DNA of 64,000 bases from Eisenibacter elegans DSM 3317 (GTDB lineage: Bacteria; Bacteroidota; Bacteroidia; Cytophagales; Microscillaceae). Shown one piece after another: positions 25,483-37,255 of this stretch. The stretch is from assembly GCF_000430505.1 (NCBI RefSeq), contig NZ_AUMD01000019.1:310001-374000 (forward strand), given 5' to 3'. The notes under the pieces were generated by a model. That model saw only the letters and a program-made list of their open reading frames with translations, was not told the origin of the DNA and did no database searches. A program made the position numbers and the translations under genes. Each line of letters starts with the position of its first letter. The stretch's first letter is position 1.

Positions 25483-28400
25483 ATGACCCAACGTTCTACC
25501 CTCATTCCCGCCCAGGCACAAGAGAAGTCCGCCTGTGGTGTTGGTTTTGTGGCCAATCTCAAGGCCGAGTTTTCACACCAAACCCTCCAAAAAACCCTCT
25601 ATGCCCTAGCCTGCCAAGAGCACCGGGGGGCTTGTAGTGCTGACGGCCTTACGGGCGACGGCGCCGGCGTAATGACCGATATTCCTTACGAGCTATTAGG
25701 CTATCAGAAAGGGACGATTGCCGTGGCCAACCTCTTTGCTCCGGCCAATACAGAGCAGCGCCGCCGCGCCTTAGGGGTTTTAGAACAGACTTTTGACTTT
25801 CTTGGCCTGAGTGTCATTGCCTACCGCGAAGTCCCTACCAACCCCGCTGTGTTGGGAACCGATGCCTTGGCACGACTGCCCTATATGGTACAGGCCATTA
25901 TCCGCCGCCCCGAGCATTGCCGCACCAATGCCTCCTTCGACAAACTCCTGTACACGGCAAAGCAGTATACCCGTACCAAACTACGCCAGAAGGGCATAGA
26001 GGAGGTTTTCTTCTGCTCCCTATCCGCCAATACGATTGTATACAAAGGGTTGACTACTGCCGCCGACCTGCCCCGCTTTTATCTTGACCTCCAAAACCCG
26101 CAATACCTCACCCGCTTTGGGATGTTCCACCGACGCTTTAGCACCAACACCGTCAGCAGCTGGGACAAAGCCCAGCCCTTCCGGATGATTGCCCACAACG
26201 GCGAGTTCAATACCATCAATGGCAACCGTGCTTGGGCCGTAGCCCGTGAGCGCACCCTAGGGCTCTACAAAGGAGAGCTGCTTACTGAAGAAGGTATCAG
26301 CGACTCGGGCAGCCTCAACGAAATGTTCGAAGCACTCAAATACCGTAGCGGCATCCCTTATCTACGGGAGATTATGGCCATCCTGATGCCTCCGGCAAAC
26401 TCTCAGCATCCTTTTTATGAATTCTGGAGCCGCACGATGGAGCCTTGGGACGGCCCCGCGCTGGTACTCTATGCCAATGGCCGCAGCATAGGCGCACGCC
26501 TCGACCGCAACGGCTTCCGCCCTTGCCGCTGGGCACGCACTGCCGACGCATTTTATCTGGCCTCTGAGGCTGGGTCTTTCGCCCTTGACGAAGCCGAAAT
26601 CCTCGAAAAAGGCTCGCTACAAGCCGGCACAGGCATCAATCTGGACCTACGTACAGGCGAGCTGAACTTTACCGACCCCGGGCAGTCGCGCGAAAACTAC
26701 GATGCCAAGTTTGACAAACGCACCTTTACCCTGCCTTATCTCAACATCAACACGCCTACCTCCTTTGCGCAGGAGCATCTCTTTGTATTTCAATACACCG
26801 AAGAAGAGCTCTCTAAAATATTGACCCCGATGATTGCCGAGCGCAAAGAACCTATAGGCTCGATGGGGGATACTGCCCGCATCGCTATTTTCTCAGACCA
26901 ACCCCGCAGCTTATTCGACTATTTTTACCACAACTTCGCCCAAGTAACCAACCCCCCGCTCGACTACCTGCGTGAGCGCAATGTTACAGACCTGACCTGC
27001 TACCTAGGGCGACAACCTAACATTTTTGCCAAAAAAGAGCTGCTCCCACCGCCGGTGGCCTTTGCCCTACCCAGCCCTGTGATGAGCCTGGGGCAAATGG
27101 AGCAAATCGCACAGCTCAGCCTCCGCACCGAAGACCAAACCCGCATCTTGGTCAAAACCTTGGACATCACCTTTGAGCGCAATCTTGGCACAGTCGCTTT
27201 TGAGGCTACCCTCGAAAAGCTCGCCCAAGAAGCTGCCGAGGCCGTAGACCAAGGCTATCAGATTTTGGTGCTTTCCGATGAATCGGCCAGCTTCGAGCGG
27301 CTTCCCCTACCGGCTATGTTGGCGCTGCGCGCCGTCATTACCCGCCTCCGCGACGAAGGGCTGCGCCTCCGCACTTCTATATTGATGCACACTGGGCAGG
27401 CACGCACTACCCACCAAGTGGCCACCCTGATAGGGATGGGCGCGGCGGCAGTATGCCCCTACTTGGCCTTGCAGTGGGCACGCCACAATGATGATAAAAA
27501 ACTACAAAAAATCAGCCCCGACGAACGCGAACAAAACTTGGTCTATGTCTACGAACAAGGGCTGCTCAAGATTATGTCCAAAATGGGCATTTCGACTGTG
27601 CGTAGTTATCAAAACTCACAACTTTTCACAGCCATCGGTATCAGCTTTGCCCTTATAGAGCGCTACTTCAATGGTGTATCGGCGTATTTGAGCGGTATCG
27701 ACCTACCCCAAATCGCTCAAAACCTTCTCCAACAAGCTTGCCTTGCAGAAGAGGCCGCTGCCGAGGGGAAAATGCTCAATACCTACAGTTTCAAAGAACA
27801 CAACAAAGGGGAAAAAGGCGAAAAACACGCTATGACCAATACCCGCTCCAAAATCATACATGATTTGGTACGCAGTACAGGTATCGGGCTAGACCAACCG
27901 GAGCTTTATCAGACCTATCTCTCACAGGGCATCGAAGCTGCGCCAGTCAGTGTGCGGCATCTGTTCGATGTCCGCCCGGATGCCTCTCATCCCGCTCCCA
28001 CAGACTATCAGTCGGTTGCGTCTATCTTGCGGACTTTTGGCGCGGGGGCAATGTCTTTTGGTGCTTTGAGCGCAGAGTCACAACGCGACATCTTTTTGGC
28101 GATGCAAGAAATAGGAGGGCGTAGCAACAGCGGCGAAGGAGGCGAAAACCCCTATTACTACAGCGAAGGACTGAGTGCTACTACAAAACAAATCGCCTCT
28201 GGGCGATTTGGGGTCAATGCCCTTTATCTCGTTTCGGGACAAGAAGTGCAAATCAAAATTGCCCAAGGAGCCAAGCCCGGCGAGGGTGGTCAATTGATGG
28301 GGCTGAAGGTCAATGCAGATATTGCCCGTGCGCGCTTTGCCTCCGAGGGCGTAGACCTGATTTCGCCCCCACCCATGCACGATATCTACAGCATCGAAGA

Positions 28401-29922
28401 CCTGCGGGAGCTTATTTATGAAATAAAACAACTCAAACCCGGTATCAAGGTCAATGTAAAGTTAGTCTCAGGTGCCAACATCGGTACGATTGCCGTGGGC
28501 GTAGCCAAGGCTGGTGCCGACATCATCCACGTCTCGGGTGGCGATGGGGGTACGGGCGCTGCCGCGCTTTCTTCGATGAAGCACGCCGGACTGCCCTGGG
28601 AGTTTGGTCTTTGGGAGGTACACCAAGCCCTTACCCAAAACGGCCTCCGCCGGCGTGTGGAGCTGCGCGTAGACGGTGGGCTGCATAGCGGCGATGATCT
28701 CATCAAGGCGGCTATTCTTGGCGCAGAGGGCTTTGAGTTTGGTAAATTGCTCTTGGTAGCACAAGGTTGTGTGATGGCTCGGATTTGTGAAAAAAACACC
28801 TGCCCCACTGGTATCGCTACCCACGATCCCCGTTTCAAGGCCAAATACAAAGGCAGCAAAGACCATATTGTCAAGATGTTGGAGTACCTTGCCGATGATG
28901 TACAACATCATCTGAAACGCCTACAAGTATCAGACTTGCGCCAACTTATAGGCCGAACAGACCTGCTTATACCCGCAGAGGGACACCTACCGCTTTTGCA
29001 AGAAAAGCAACTCAGTCTCGACTTTTTCTTGGCCGCTCCTTGCCCTTATCCTGACGATAACAGTGAGGCTGCTGCCGTCCCTACCGATGTCAGCCCCAAT
29101 GCGCTCAATGCGCAGATTTTGGCAGATGCCCTAGAGGCTGTAGCCATGCAAGCAGATGTATCGCTGCATTATCCTATTCAAGTAACAGAACGCGCCGCTT
29201 GGGCGACGCTTTGTGGGGCAATCGCCTTGCGAGAGCACCAACAAATACAAAGCAAGTTTGATGAATCTATTCCGGCCATTGAGCCTTATCGAGGGCGCAT
29301 CCGCTTGCGCTTTGAGGGCAGCGCTGGGCAAGGCTTTGGTATTTTTAATGTCCCTCAAATAGAAGCCCGCCTCTATGGTGAAGCCAACGACTCGGTCTGC
29401 AAGGGAATGTCGGGCGGGCGTGTCGTTATCAACCCTTCAGCCAAAGCAGGCTTTGCCCCCGAAGAAAACATCATCATCGGTAACGTAGCATTATATGGCG
29501 CTACCGGAGGCACGCTTTATGTACACGGCCTCGCCGGCGACCGTTTTGCGGTGCGCAACAGTGGCGCTACCGCTGTGGTAGAAGGGGTAGGGCTACACGC
29601 TTGCGAATATATGACCGGAGGCCGCATATTCATCTTAGGCAATACCTCTCACAATATTGGCGGCGGGATGACCGGCGGCGATGTGATTCTATTGGGCGAG
29701 AAGGAGGCTTTTGTCAATCAAGAATACCTCGCACGAACCACTATCGATGCCGATACCGAACGCGAACTACACGCCCTGCTCGAAGATTATTACGAAGCCA
29801 CCGGCAGCCAACGTGCCCGATACCTCCTCAACACTTGGGCGCATACTGTCAAAAAACTACGCCGCTATGTCCCCAAATCTAAGGCGCTCAAACCCGAAAT
29901 GGTCGCAACAGAGTTGGTCTAA
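25483..29922 (+). CDS. gltB: Glutamate synthase, large subunit
   Basis: It makes glutamate from 2-oxoglutarate and glutamine-derived ammonia, the assimilation step coupled to glutamine synthetase. 1,479 residues is full length. The N-terminal amidotransferase nucleophile is C18 in EKSACGVGF (propeptide of 17 residues), followed by EHRGACSADG and HNGEFNTINGN. The FMN-binding synthase domain includes GEGGENPYYY and HVSGGDGGTGAA, and CVMARICEKNTC shows the 3Fe-4S cysteines (C-x5-C-x4-C). The C-terminal GXGXG beta-helix domain includes GMTGGDVILLGE. The small subunit gene gltD is not adjacent: a repeat element and katG follow. Either gltD lies elsewhere or ferredoxin is the donor. Confidence 0.97.
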   Translation: MTQRSTLIPAQAQEKSACGVGFVANLKAEFSHQTLQKTLYALACQEHRGACSADGLTGDGAGVMTDIPYELLGYQKGTIAVANLFAPANTEQRRRALGVLEQTFDFLGLSVIAYREVPTNPAVLGTDALARLPYMVQAIIRRPEHCRTNASFDKLLYTAKQYTRTKLRQKGIEEVFFCSLSANTIVYKGLTTAADLPRFYLDLQNPQYLTRFGMFHRRFSTNTVSSWDKAQPFRMIAHNGEFNTINGNRAWAVARERTLGLYKGELLTEEGISDSGSLNEMFEALKYRSGIPYLREIMAILMPPANSQHPFYEFWSRTMEPWDGPALVLYANGRSIGARLDRNGFRPCRWARTADAFYLASEAGSFALDEAEILEKGSLQAGTGINLDLRTGELNFTDPGQSRENYDAKFDKRTFTLPYLNINTPTSFAQEHLFVFQYTEEELSKILTPMIAERKEPIGSMGDTARIAIFSDQPRSLFDYFYHNFAQVTNPPLDYLRERNVTDLTCYLGRQPNIFAKKELLPPPVAFALPSPVMSLGQMEQIAQLSLRTEDQTRILVKTLDITFERNLGTVAFEATLEKLAQEAAEAVDQGYQILVLSDESASFERLPLPAMLALRAVITRLRDEGLRLRTSILMHTGQARTTHQVATLIGMGAAAVCPYLALQWARHNDDKKLQKISPDEREQNLVYVYEQGLLKIMSKMGISTVRSYQNSQLFTAIGISFALIERYFNGVSAYLSGIDLPQIAQNLLQQACLAEEAAAEGKMLNTYSFKEHNKGEKGEKHAMTNTRSKIIHDLVRSTGIGLDQPELYQTYLSQGIEAAPVSVRHLFDVRPDASHPAPTDYQSVASILRTFGAGAMSFGALSAESQRDIFLAMQEIGGRSNSGEGGENPYYYSEGLSATTKQIASGRFGVNALYLVSGQEVQIKIAQGAKPGEGGQLMGLKVNADIARARFASEGVDLISPPPMHDIYSIEDLRELIYEIKQLKPGIKVNVKLVSGANIGTIAVGVAKAGADIIHVSGGDGGTGAAALSSMKHAGLPWEFGLWEVHQALTQNGLRRRVELRVDGGLHSGDDLIKAAILGAEGFEFGKLLLVAQGCVMARICEKNTCPTGIATHDPRFKAKYKGSKDHIVKMLEYLADDVQHHLKRLQVSDLRQLIGRTDLLIPAEGHLPLLQEKQLSLDFFLAAPCPYPDDNSEAAAVPTDVSPNALNAQILADALEAVAMQADVSLHYPIQVTERAAWATLCGAIALREHQQIQSKFDESIPAIEPYRGRIRLRFEGSAGQGFGIFNVPQIEARLYGEANDSVCKGMSGGRVVINPSAKAGFAPEENIIIGNVALYGATGGTLYVHGLAGDRFAVRNSGATAVVEGVGLHACEYMTGGRIFILGNTSHNIGGGMTGGDVILLGEKEAFVNQEYLARTTIDADTERELHALLEDYYEATGSQRARYLLNTWAHTVKKLRRYVPKSKALKPEMVATELV

Positions 29923-29937
29923 AACATAGCATAGACT

Positions 29938-30069
29938 CACACCGCTAGATATTTTTCACGCCCCACAGTTAAAACTGTGGGCTAAACCTCATTTTACCTA
30001 CAAATGGAGCCTCAGCTTGTCTCGGAGCTAGGGCTTCGAGCTACTTCTCCAAAAATATCCATTGGCGTG
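29938..30069 (+). repeat. MITE-like element, family 1, copy C
   Basis: About 132 bp from CACACCGCTAGATATTTTT to AAAAATATCCATTGGCGTG, which are imperfect inverted repeats of each other over 19 bases (about 15-16 matches). Inside are a perfect palindrome CCCACAGTTAAAACTGTGGG and a second stem CTCGGAGCTAGGGCTTCGAG. It follows the gltB stop by 15 bases, so it may also end that transcript. No target duplication is evident. Confidence 0.7.
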
Positions 30070-30310
30070 TATCCCAAGCCAATTTTGGTTAGGTATTAAA
30101 GCTTGTGGCTGTGGAGACACTGCCACGGGGAGGTGTTTTTAATAAGACTAAAAGCATTTGCTTTTGCATTATTTCTTGTTTGGCGCAATCGCTTTTCGTA
30201 TTTTAGTGGGGTCAACAGAGTGTCGGAAATCCCGATGCTATAAGTAGTTGATGATGAGGTGAAAAATGAATTAATATAATCGAATGCTATATAGCTATAA
30301 AGATTATAGA

Positions 30311-30342
30311 TTTTCATTATAAATCAATTCAACATATCTTTG
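30311..30342 (+). promoter_or_regulatory. Candidate promoter of katG
   Basis: TATCTTTG at 30335-30342 matches TAnnTTTG exactly; TTTTC at 30311 sits at the -33 distance. The katG ATG is 32 bases downstream of the box. Confidence 0.5.
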
Positions 30343-30370
30343 AACTCTAAAACAACCTAAAATCGACTAG

Positions 30371-32611
<2,241 letters not shown>

Positions 32612-32646
32612 GCCGCTATCGTTCGAATTGGACACTTGTACACCAA

Positions 32647-32673
32647 AAACCACCTCAATAGAGGTGGTTTTTT
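32647..32673 (+). terminator. Rho-independent terminator of katG
   Basis: Stem AAACCACCTC/GAGGTGGTTT with loop AATA, followed by a T-run, about 35 bases after the katG stop. Confidence 0.9.
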
Positions 32674-32674
32674 T

Positions 32675-32980
32675 GTAGGCTAATCTCCCAATCATCCACC
32701 AGTAGCGCTTGCTTTATTGCTTTTGTGGGCTTAATTTGCACGCTTTGCAGCAAAATCTTGTCAACAAATGGACTTGGGCAAACTATCCGAACCTCGCTGC
32801 TCCAATCTACGGGCTACTGTCAACAAAGAGGGATTTTTGCCAAAGCTAAAAATACACTGTGTTGATAAAAACTGCTGATAAAGGCAAAACAAAGACAAAC
32901 CATTACGTATATCAAAGGGTAGATAGTGGCATCAGCCCTATCCAAGCGCTTCACTCTCCATACCTCAAAAAAACGCTCCT
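32675..32980. other. Gene-free spacer
   Basis: About 300 bases between the katG terminator and the histidine phosphatase gene. No convincing ORF, repeat or promoter box was seen on either strand. Confidence 0.4.
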
Positions 32981-33604
32981 ATGCAACAGACCATTTATCT
33001 TATCAGACACGGCCAGACAGAATTTAACAGGCAAAATATTGTGCAGGGCAGTGGTGTTGACGCTCCGCTCAATGAGTTGGGGCAACGGCAGGCAGAGGCT
33101 TTTTTTGAAACCTACAAGCACATTCCCTTCGACCGGATTTACACCTCTGCCCTTCAACGCGCAATCCAGTCAGTAGCTAAGTTTACGGCGCTAGGTATCC
33201 CTACCGAGCACTATGCAGGCCTTAACGAGATTAGCTGGGGAGTCAACGAAGGACATCCTGTAGACCCCGAACAAGACCGCTATTACCACGACATGCTGCG
33301 CTCTTGGCGCGAAGGCCGGGTCGATATCGCTATCCAAGGCGGGGAAAGCCCCATACAAGTACAGGAACGCCAGCGCCCTATATTGGAGCTGATTCGTTCA
33401 CGCCCCGAAGACCAGAATATCCTGATTGCGATGCACGGGCGTGCGATGCGTATCTTGCTCTGCTTGATGCTCAACGCCCCACTACAGGAAATGGATAATT
33501 TTGAGCACCAAAACCTCTGCCTCTATCAGCTTGTCTACACAGGTAGTATGTTTCGGATAGAGCGCTATAACGACACCAGTCATTTATCCTTGCTAGAAGC
33601 CTGA
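32981..33604 (+). CDS. Histidine phosphatase family protein (phosphoglycerate-mutase-like)
   Basis: 207 residues of the branch-1 histidine phosphatase superfamily. The phospho-accepting histidine lies in YLIRHGQTEFN, followed by VDAPLNELGQRQAEAFF, IYTSALQRAIQS and LNEISWG. A later IAMHGRAMRIL provides the second catalytic histidine. Family members dephosphorylate small molecules or proteins, and the substrate cannot be read from sequence. It lies 26 bases upstream of the crotonase gene, so the two are probably co-transcribed. Confidence 0.92.
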   Translation: MQQTIYLIRHGQTEFNRQNIVQGSGVDAPLNELGQRQAEAFFETYKHIPFDRIYTSALQRAIQSVAKFTALGIPTEHYAGLNEISWGVNEGHPVDPEQDRYYHDMLRSWREGRVDIAIQGGESPIQVQERQRPILELIRSRPEDQNILIAMHGRAMRILLCLMLNAPLQEMDNFEHQNLCLYQLVYTGSMFRIERYNDTSHLSLLEA

Positions 33605-33630
33605 TTATCAACTATTAATACTAACCTTTC

Positions 33631-34416
33631 ATGCAAAAAGTTCTGGTAGAAAAACAAGGGCCACTAACGCTTGTACGCCTCAACCGCCCAGCGGTACGCA
33701 ATGCTGTAGATGCTGAAACAGCACAGCAATTGTTGGCTGCATTTGAGGCGTTTGAAACTGACGAAACGGCACGTGTGGCAGTTTTGGGGGGCGTAGGGCA
33801 GTCATTTTGCTCGGGCGCAGACCTAAAGTCCTTGGCGCTGGCCGACCCCAATGCCCCCACGATGGTGCTCAATCCCTATGGGCAAGCTCCACTGGGTGTA
33901 AGTCGTTTGCGCTTACAAAAGCCCGTCATTGCGGCCATTCAGGGCTATGCCGTCGCCGGCGGATTAGAGCTGGCACTGTGGTGTGATTTGCGTGTGGTCG
34001 AAAAAACCAGCGTTTTAGGCGTATTTTGCCGGCGGTGGGGTGTCCCACTTATCGACGGAGGAACAGTTCGCCTTCCGAGGTTGATTGGGCTAAGCCGCGC
34101 TCTGGATTTGATCCTAACCGGCAGGGCTATCGATGGGCAAGAAGCGCTGGATATGGGCTTGGCCAACCGTCTCGTTCCCGAAGGCCAGGCTTGGGATACG
34201 GCAGTACAGTTGGCCAAACAACTTTCGAGATTTCCCCAAAACTGCCTCCGCAATGACCGGCTCAGTGCCTATGAACAAGTAGATATGGACTTGGAGGCGG
34301 CCTTGCGCAACGAGTTTTACAAAGGTACACAGACCCTGCTCAGCCAAGAAACCTTCGAGGGCGCGCAGCGATTTGCCGAAGGGAAGGGACGCCACGGTAG
34401 TTATGAGGATATCTGA
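33631..34416 (+). CDS. Enoyl-CoA hydratase/isomerase (crotonase) family protein
   Basis: 261 residues with the crotonase oxyanion-hole loops FCSGADLKSLA and GYAVAGGLELALWCDLRV, the latter carrying the first catalytic glutamate (LEL). The second glutamate usually found in a QPE-x-x-LG motif is not in place: the equivalent stretch reads FCRRWGVPLIDGGTVRLPRL, a subgroup pattern seen in many uncharacterised members. Hydratase activity is therefore not assured, and isomerase or thioesterase-like activity is possible. Probably co-transcribed with the histidine phosphatase gene; followed by a shared terminator. Confidence 0.88.
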   Translation: MQKVLVEKQGPLTLVRLNRPAVRNAVDAETAQQLLAAFEAFETDETARVAVLGGVGQSFCSGADLKSLALADPNAPTMVLNPYGQAPLGVSRLRLQKPVIAAIQGYAVAGGLELALWCDLRVVEKTSVLGVFCRRWGVPLIDGGTVRLPRLIGLSRALDLILTGRAIDGQEALDMGLANRLVPEGQAWDTAVQLAKQLSRFPQNCLRNDRLSAYEQVDMDLEAALRNEFYKGTQTLLSQETFEGAQRFAEGKGRHGSYEDI

Positions 34417-34420
34417 TAAG

Positions 34421-34455
34421 GAAGCTTCCACTTTTAAAAAAAGCGTGGAAGCTTC
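34421..34455. terminator. Bidirectional terminator
   Basis: Arms GAAGCTTCCAC and GTGGAAGCTTC, with T and A tracts in the loop region, between convergent genes. Confidence 0.75.
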
Positions 34456-34462
34456 TGCTTCA

Positions 34463-35644
34463 TTATGCCCCTAATGCTTGGGCGATGTCTTGGATAATGT
34501 CTTCGATATGCTCCAAGCCTGCCGAAATACGTACCAAACCATCGCTGATGCCCACCATTGCCCGCTCTTCGCTGTTCAGCTTGGAGTGTGTGGTTGAGGC
34601 CGGGTGGGTGGCCGTGGTGCGGGTATCGCCAAGGTTGGCCGTCAGAGAACATAGTTGTAGTTTGTCGAGGAAGGCACGGCCTTTTTGCAGACCGCCTTTC
34701 AGTTCAAAGCTTACCAAGCCGCCTCCGGCACGCATCTGTTTTTGTGCCAAAGCATACTGCGGATGCGAGGGCAAGAAGGGATATTTGACAAAAGCTACCT
34801 GCGGCTGCTGCTCCAAAAACTCCGCCAAAGCCAAGGCATTTTGGCAGTGCCTGTCCATGCGCACACTGAGGGTTTCGAGGCTCTTAGACAAGACCCAGCC
34901 GTGGAAAGGCGAGAGCGCCGGGCCGCTGTGCCGCGCCAAAAAGCGTGCCTCTTGGATAAGCGCCTTGCTACCCAATACGGCTCCCCCCAACACACGCCCT
35001 TGGCCGTCGATAAACTTGGTGGCTGAATGCGTAACGATATCCGCGCCCCAACGGGCAGGGGTTTGGAGGTAAGGCGTGGCAAAGCAATTGTCCACTACAA
35101 GCAAGACCTTGTGCGCCCGACAGATGTCGGCCAAGGCTTCGAGGTCTATGAGGTCGAGCGCCGGATTGGAAGGCGTTTCTACAAATACCAACTTGGTTTT
35201 GGGCGTAATGGCGGCAGCAAAGCCCTCCAAATCGGCAATGTCCACATAGCTATGGCTGATGCCCCACTTGGGGAAAAGCTGGGTTACAATTTGGTGGGTA
35301 GAGCCAAAAACCGACCGCGACACCACCACGTGCTCGCCTTGACTCACAAAGGCAGCCATACTCAAAAACATGGCGGCCATTCCTGAGGCCGTGGCGATGC
35401 CATCTTCCGTACCTTCGAGCAGGCAGAGTTTCTGCACAAACTCGTCGTTGTTGGGGTTTGAAAAACGCGAGTAGATATTGCCCTCTTGCTCTTGGGCAAA
35501 AAGTGCCCGCGCCTGTTCGGCATCCTCAAACACAAAGCTGGAGGTGGCAAAAATAGGCACAGAATGCTCACGGTGTTGGCTGCGCTCGGCCTGTGTACGC
35601 ACAGCCAAGGTTTCGAAATGGGTAGAATCGGGCTTGTGTTGCAT
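34463..35644 (-). CDS. metZ: O-succinylhomoserine sulfhydrylase-like / trans-sulfuration PLP enzyme
   Basis: 393 residues of the Cys/Met metabolism PLP family. Visible elements are YSRFSNPNNDEF (substrate phosphate region), ASGMAAMF, VFVETPSNP, the PLP-stacking VVDNCFATP, and the Schiff-base lysine K210 in HSATKFIDGQGR. The SATKFIDGQGRVLGG stretch and NLGDTRTTATHPASTTHSKL fit the O-succinylhomoserine sulfhydrylase (MetZ) branch better than cystathionine synthases, but the branch cannot be proved by eye. The start at 35644 was chosen over a long upstream extension that runs into the OsmC gene. It follows that gene by 17 bases in the same direction. Confidence 0.85.
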   Translation of the reverse strand: MQHKPDSTHFETLAVRTQAERSQHREHSVPIFATSSFVFEDAEQARALFAQEQEGNIYSRFSNPNNDEFVQKLCLLEGTEDGIATASGMAAMFLSMAAFVSQGEHVVVSRSVFGSTHQIVTQLFPKWGISHSYVDIADLEGFAAAITPKTKLVFVETPSNPALDLIDLEALADICRAHKVLLVVDNCFATPYLQTPARWGADIVTHSATKFIDGQGRVLGGAVLGSKALIQEARFLARHSGPALSPFHGWVLSKSLETLSVRMDRHCQNALALAEFLEQQPQVAFVKYPFLPSHPQYALAQKQMRAGGGLVSFELKGGLQKGRAFLDKLQLCSLTANLGDTRTTATHPASTTHSKLNSEERAMVGISDGLVRISAGLEHIEDIIQDIAQALGA

Positions 35645-35661
35645 CAAAAAAGAAGGTTTTA

Positions 35662-36090
35662 TTAGGCATCCGGACGGATGATGTCGAAGCTGTAAGTGAT
35701 TTGGGCGGTTTTTTCGAGGGTTTTGGATACAGAGCAATAGGTCTGCATCGAAAGGTCTATGGCCCGTTGGGCTTTTTGCTCATTGACATTCCCATAGAGC
35801 TTGAAGTGTACGTGGATATTGGTATAAAGCGAAGGCACGGCACCGGCCTCACGCTCCCCTTGTACCTCTACCTCGATGTCGTCGAGGGGCTCGCGCTGCT
35901 TGGCCAGAATGTCCACAATGTCTATCGTACTGCATCCGCCAATACCGGCCAAGAGCAGCTGCATAGGCCCCATTCCTTGGCTTTGGCGCTGCTCGTCAGA
36001 GCCTCGGTCTATGTGAATTTGGTTTCCCTCTTCGTTGGTGGCTACCATATGATAAGGCGCACTTTGACGCTTGAGTGATATTTTTACCAT
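35662..36090 (-). CDS. OsmC family protein
   Basis: 142 residues with the paired OsmC cysteines C53 (GIGGCSTIDIV) and C119 (QTYCSVSKTL), and HMVATNEEGNQIHIDRG near the N-terminus. It belongs to the group often annotated as OsmC-like stress proteins that act on small peroxides or organic thiol peroxides. The methionine at 36090 (MVKISLKRQ) gives the family N-terminus; the frame extends 30 codons further without support. First gene of a pair with metZ, linking thiol redox to sulfur amino acid synthesis (inference). It is distinct from the other OsmC protein at 19838. Confidence 0.92.
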   Translation of the reverse strand: MVKISLKRQSAPYHMVATNEEGNQIHIDRGSDEQRQSQGMGPMQLLLAGIGGCSTIDIVDILAKQREPLDDIEVEVQGEREAGAVPSLYTNIHVHFKLYGNVNEQKAQRAIDLSMQTYCSVSKTLEKTAQITYSFDIIRPDA

Positions 36091-36240
36091 TGATTTTGTT
36101 GTTTTTGAATGTACAAAGACCCTGTCTTGAAATAACGCAAACTTACGCAAAAAGCGTGGTAAAAAACCTAAAGCAGGCAAAATCTATAGATTTTGTAGCT
36201 TTTGTTAAACCCTGTTACATTAGTAGAGGTGAAGCCCTAG

Positions 36241-36425
36241 AGCTTGTCTAAATTTTCAGCGCGGCACTCAAAACAGCTGATTTTTGCACTGACACTAGGC
36301 AAAAAGCGCAGGCCTTGTGTTTAGCCCACGATTAAAATCGTGGGAGGGCTACGACGAGCATTTTTAACGAAGTAGCAGCCAAAAAGCGGCGTTTTGGTGT
36401 CGATGAAGAGAATTTTAGACAAGCT
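36241..36425 (-). repeat. Dispersed repeat, family 2, copy F
   Basis: About 185 bp bounded by AGCTTGTCTAAATTTT and AATTTTAGACAAGCT, which are inverted repeats. Its reverse complement aligns with 11341-11526. It contains the palindrome CCCACGATTAAAATCGTGGG. It sits in the space upstream of the OsmC gene and the SUKH-like gene. Confidence 0.75.
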
Positions 36426-36508
36426 CTTAAATCAGAGCTGTATAGCTGTTTGGCAATCGCGGTGCTTTTTGGGAAATATCCAACTGTGTGCCTTAAACCA
36501 AATAAATC

Positions 36509-36877
36509 TTGGAATCTACTCAGACTATCGAAACCCTGTTGGAGTTTCAATATCCTCCTATTTATCATCGTTTGGCACAAGACCAAATGCTAGACAACGG
36601 CACGTATGATGCCCACTGGAAGACACAGGTATTGTCCAAGCTTCTCGAAAAACCCCCGCTGTTGTCTCATACCTATGGTTTTGAGCTGATTCCCCTGTCG
36701 GAGGTGCTCGCTACTCACAGGGAACTGTATGACCCAGAAGGTTACGCCAGCATACACCCTGACTATCAAGTTATTCCCTTTGGTTATGGTGGCGAGGATG
36801 GCGGCCACTATTGTTTTTTTATGAATGAGCAAACCTCCGACGGGGAAGCTCCTGCAGTGTATCTAGACCACGAATAA
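36509..36877 (+). CDS. SMI1/KNR4 (SUKH)-like protein, possibly truncated
   Basis: 122 residues in which VIPFGYGGEDGGHYCFFMNE and PAVYLDHE match the core of SUKH proteins, where an IPFG--GGGD-YCFD strand and a V-WDHE strand recur. These proteins are often immunity factors against secreted nuclease toxins. The usual C-terminal helix after DHE is missing because a TAA follows at once, and no ATG begins the frame: the nominal start is a TTG with a stop two codons upstream. Both features suggest a degraded or relic immunity gene, although short SUKH forms exist. A decayed frame follows 13 bases later. Confidence 0.6.
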   Translation: MESTQTIETLLEFQYPPIYHRLAQDQMLDNGTYDAHWKTQVLSKLLEKPPLLSHTYGFELIPLSEVLATHRELYDPEGYASIHPDYQVIPFGYGGEDGGHYCFFMNEQTSDGEAPAVYLDHE

Positions 36878-36890
36878 CAACAGTTGATGT

Positions 36891-37211
36891 ATGTTTCGGC
36901 TAGCTTGCAGGTTATATGTTTCAGGCAATCCTGACATATATGGCACAAAGGACAAGGATGGAGCGCATACTCCAAACACACCTGTGCTATTTTAGCGCCC
37001 CCAAGCTGCCGCATTGCAAGCCCTCATACAATCGCCTTTGATAGACTACACGTGGACCCCACAAGACAGCTACTACTCCATCCGGGGCTTTTTGACCTTG
37101 GCCGCAAAACTCAGCTTTTCCACAGATTATGCCCCTACCCCAAGCAAGGAGAATGTTTGGGGTATCGGTAATAGGCGTAGAGCTACACAAAATAATTTAT
37201 GTGGAATATAA
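36891..37211 (+). pseudogene. Possible decayed gene of unknown family
   Basis: The ATG at 36891 opens a frame reading YVSGNPDIYGTKDKDGAHTP, then VLF, a TAG at 36993, and in the same frame RPQAAALQALIQSPLIDYTW, TPQDSYYSIRGFLTLAAKLS and STDYAPTPSKENVWG. After about 37165 the text stops looking protein-like. CAG to TAG would explain the stop. No family is recognised. The evidence is composition only. Confidence 0.3.
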
Positions 37212-37255
37212 GATGCCTTGAAAAACAACCCATGATTGGTGCTAGGCTTATGCTT

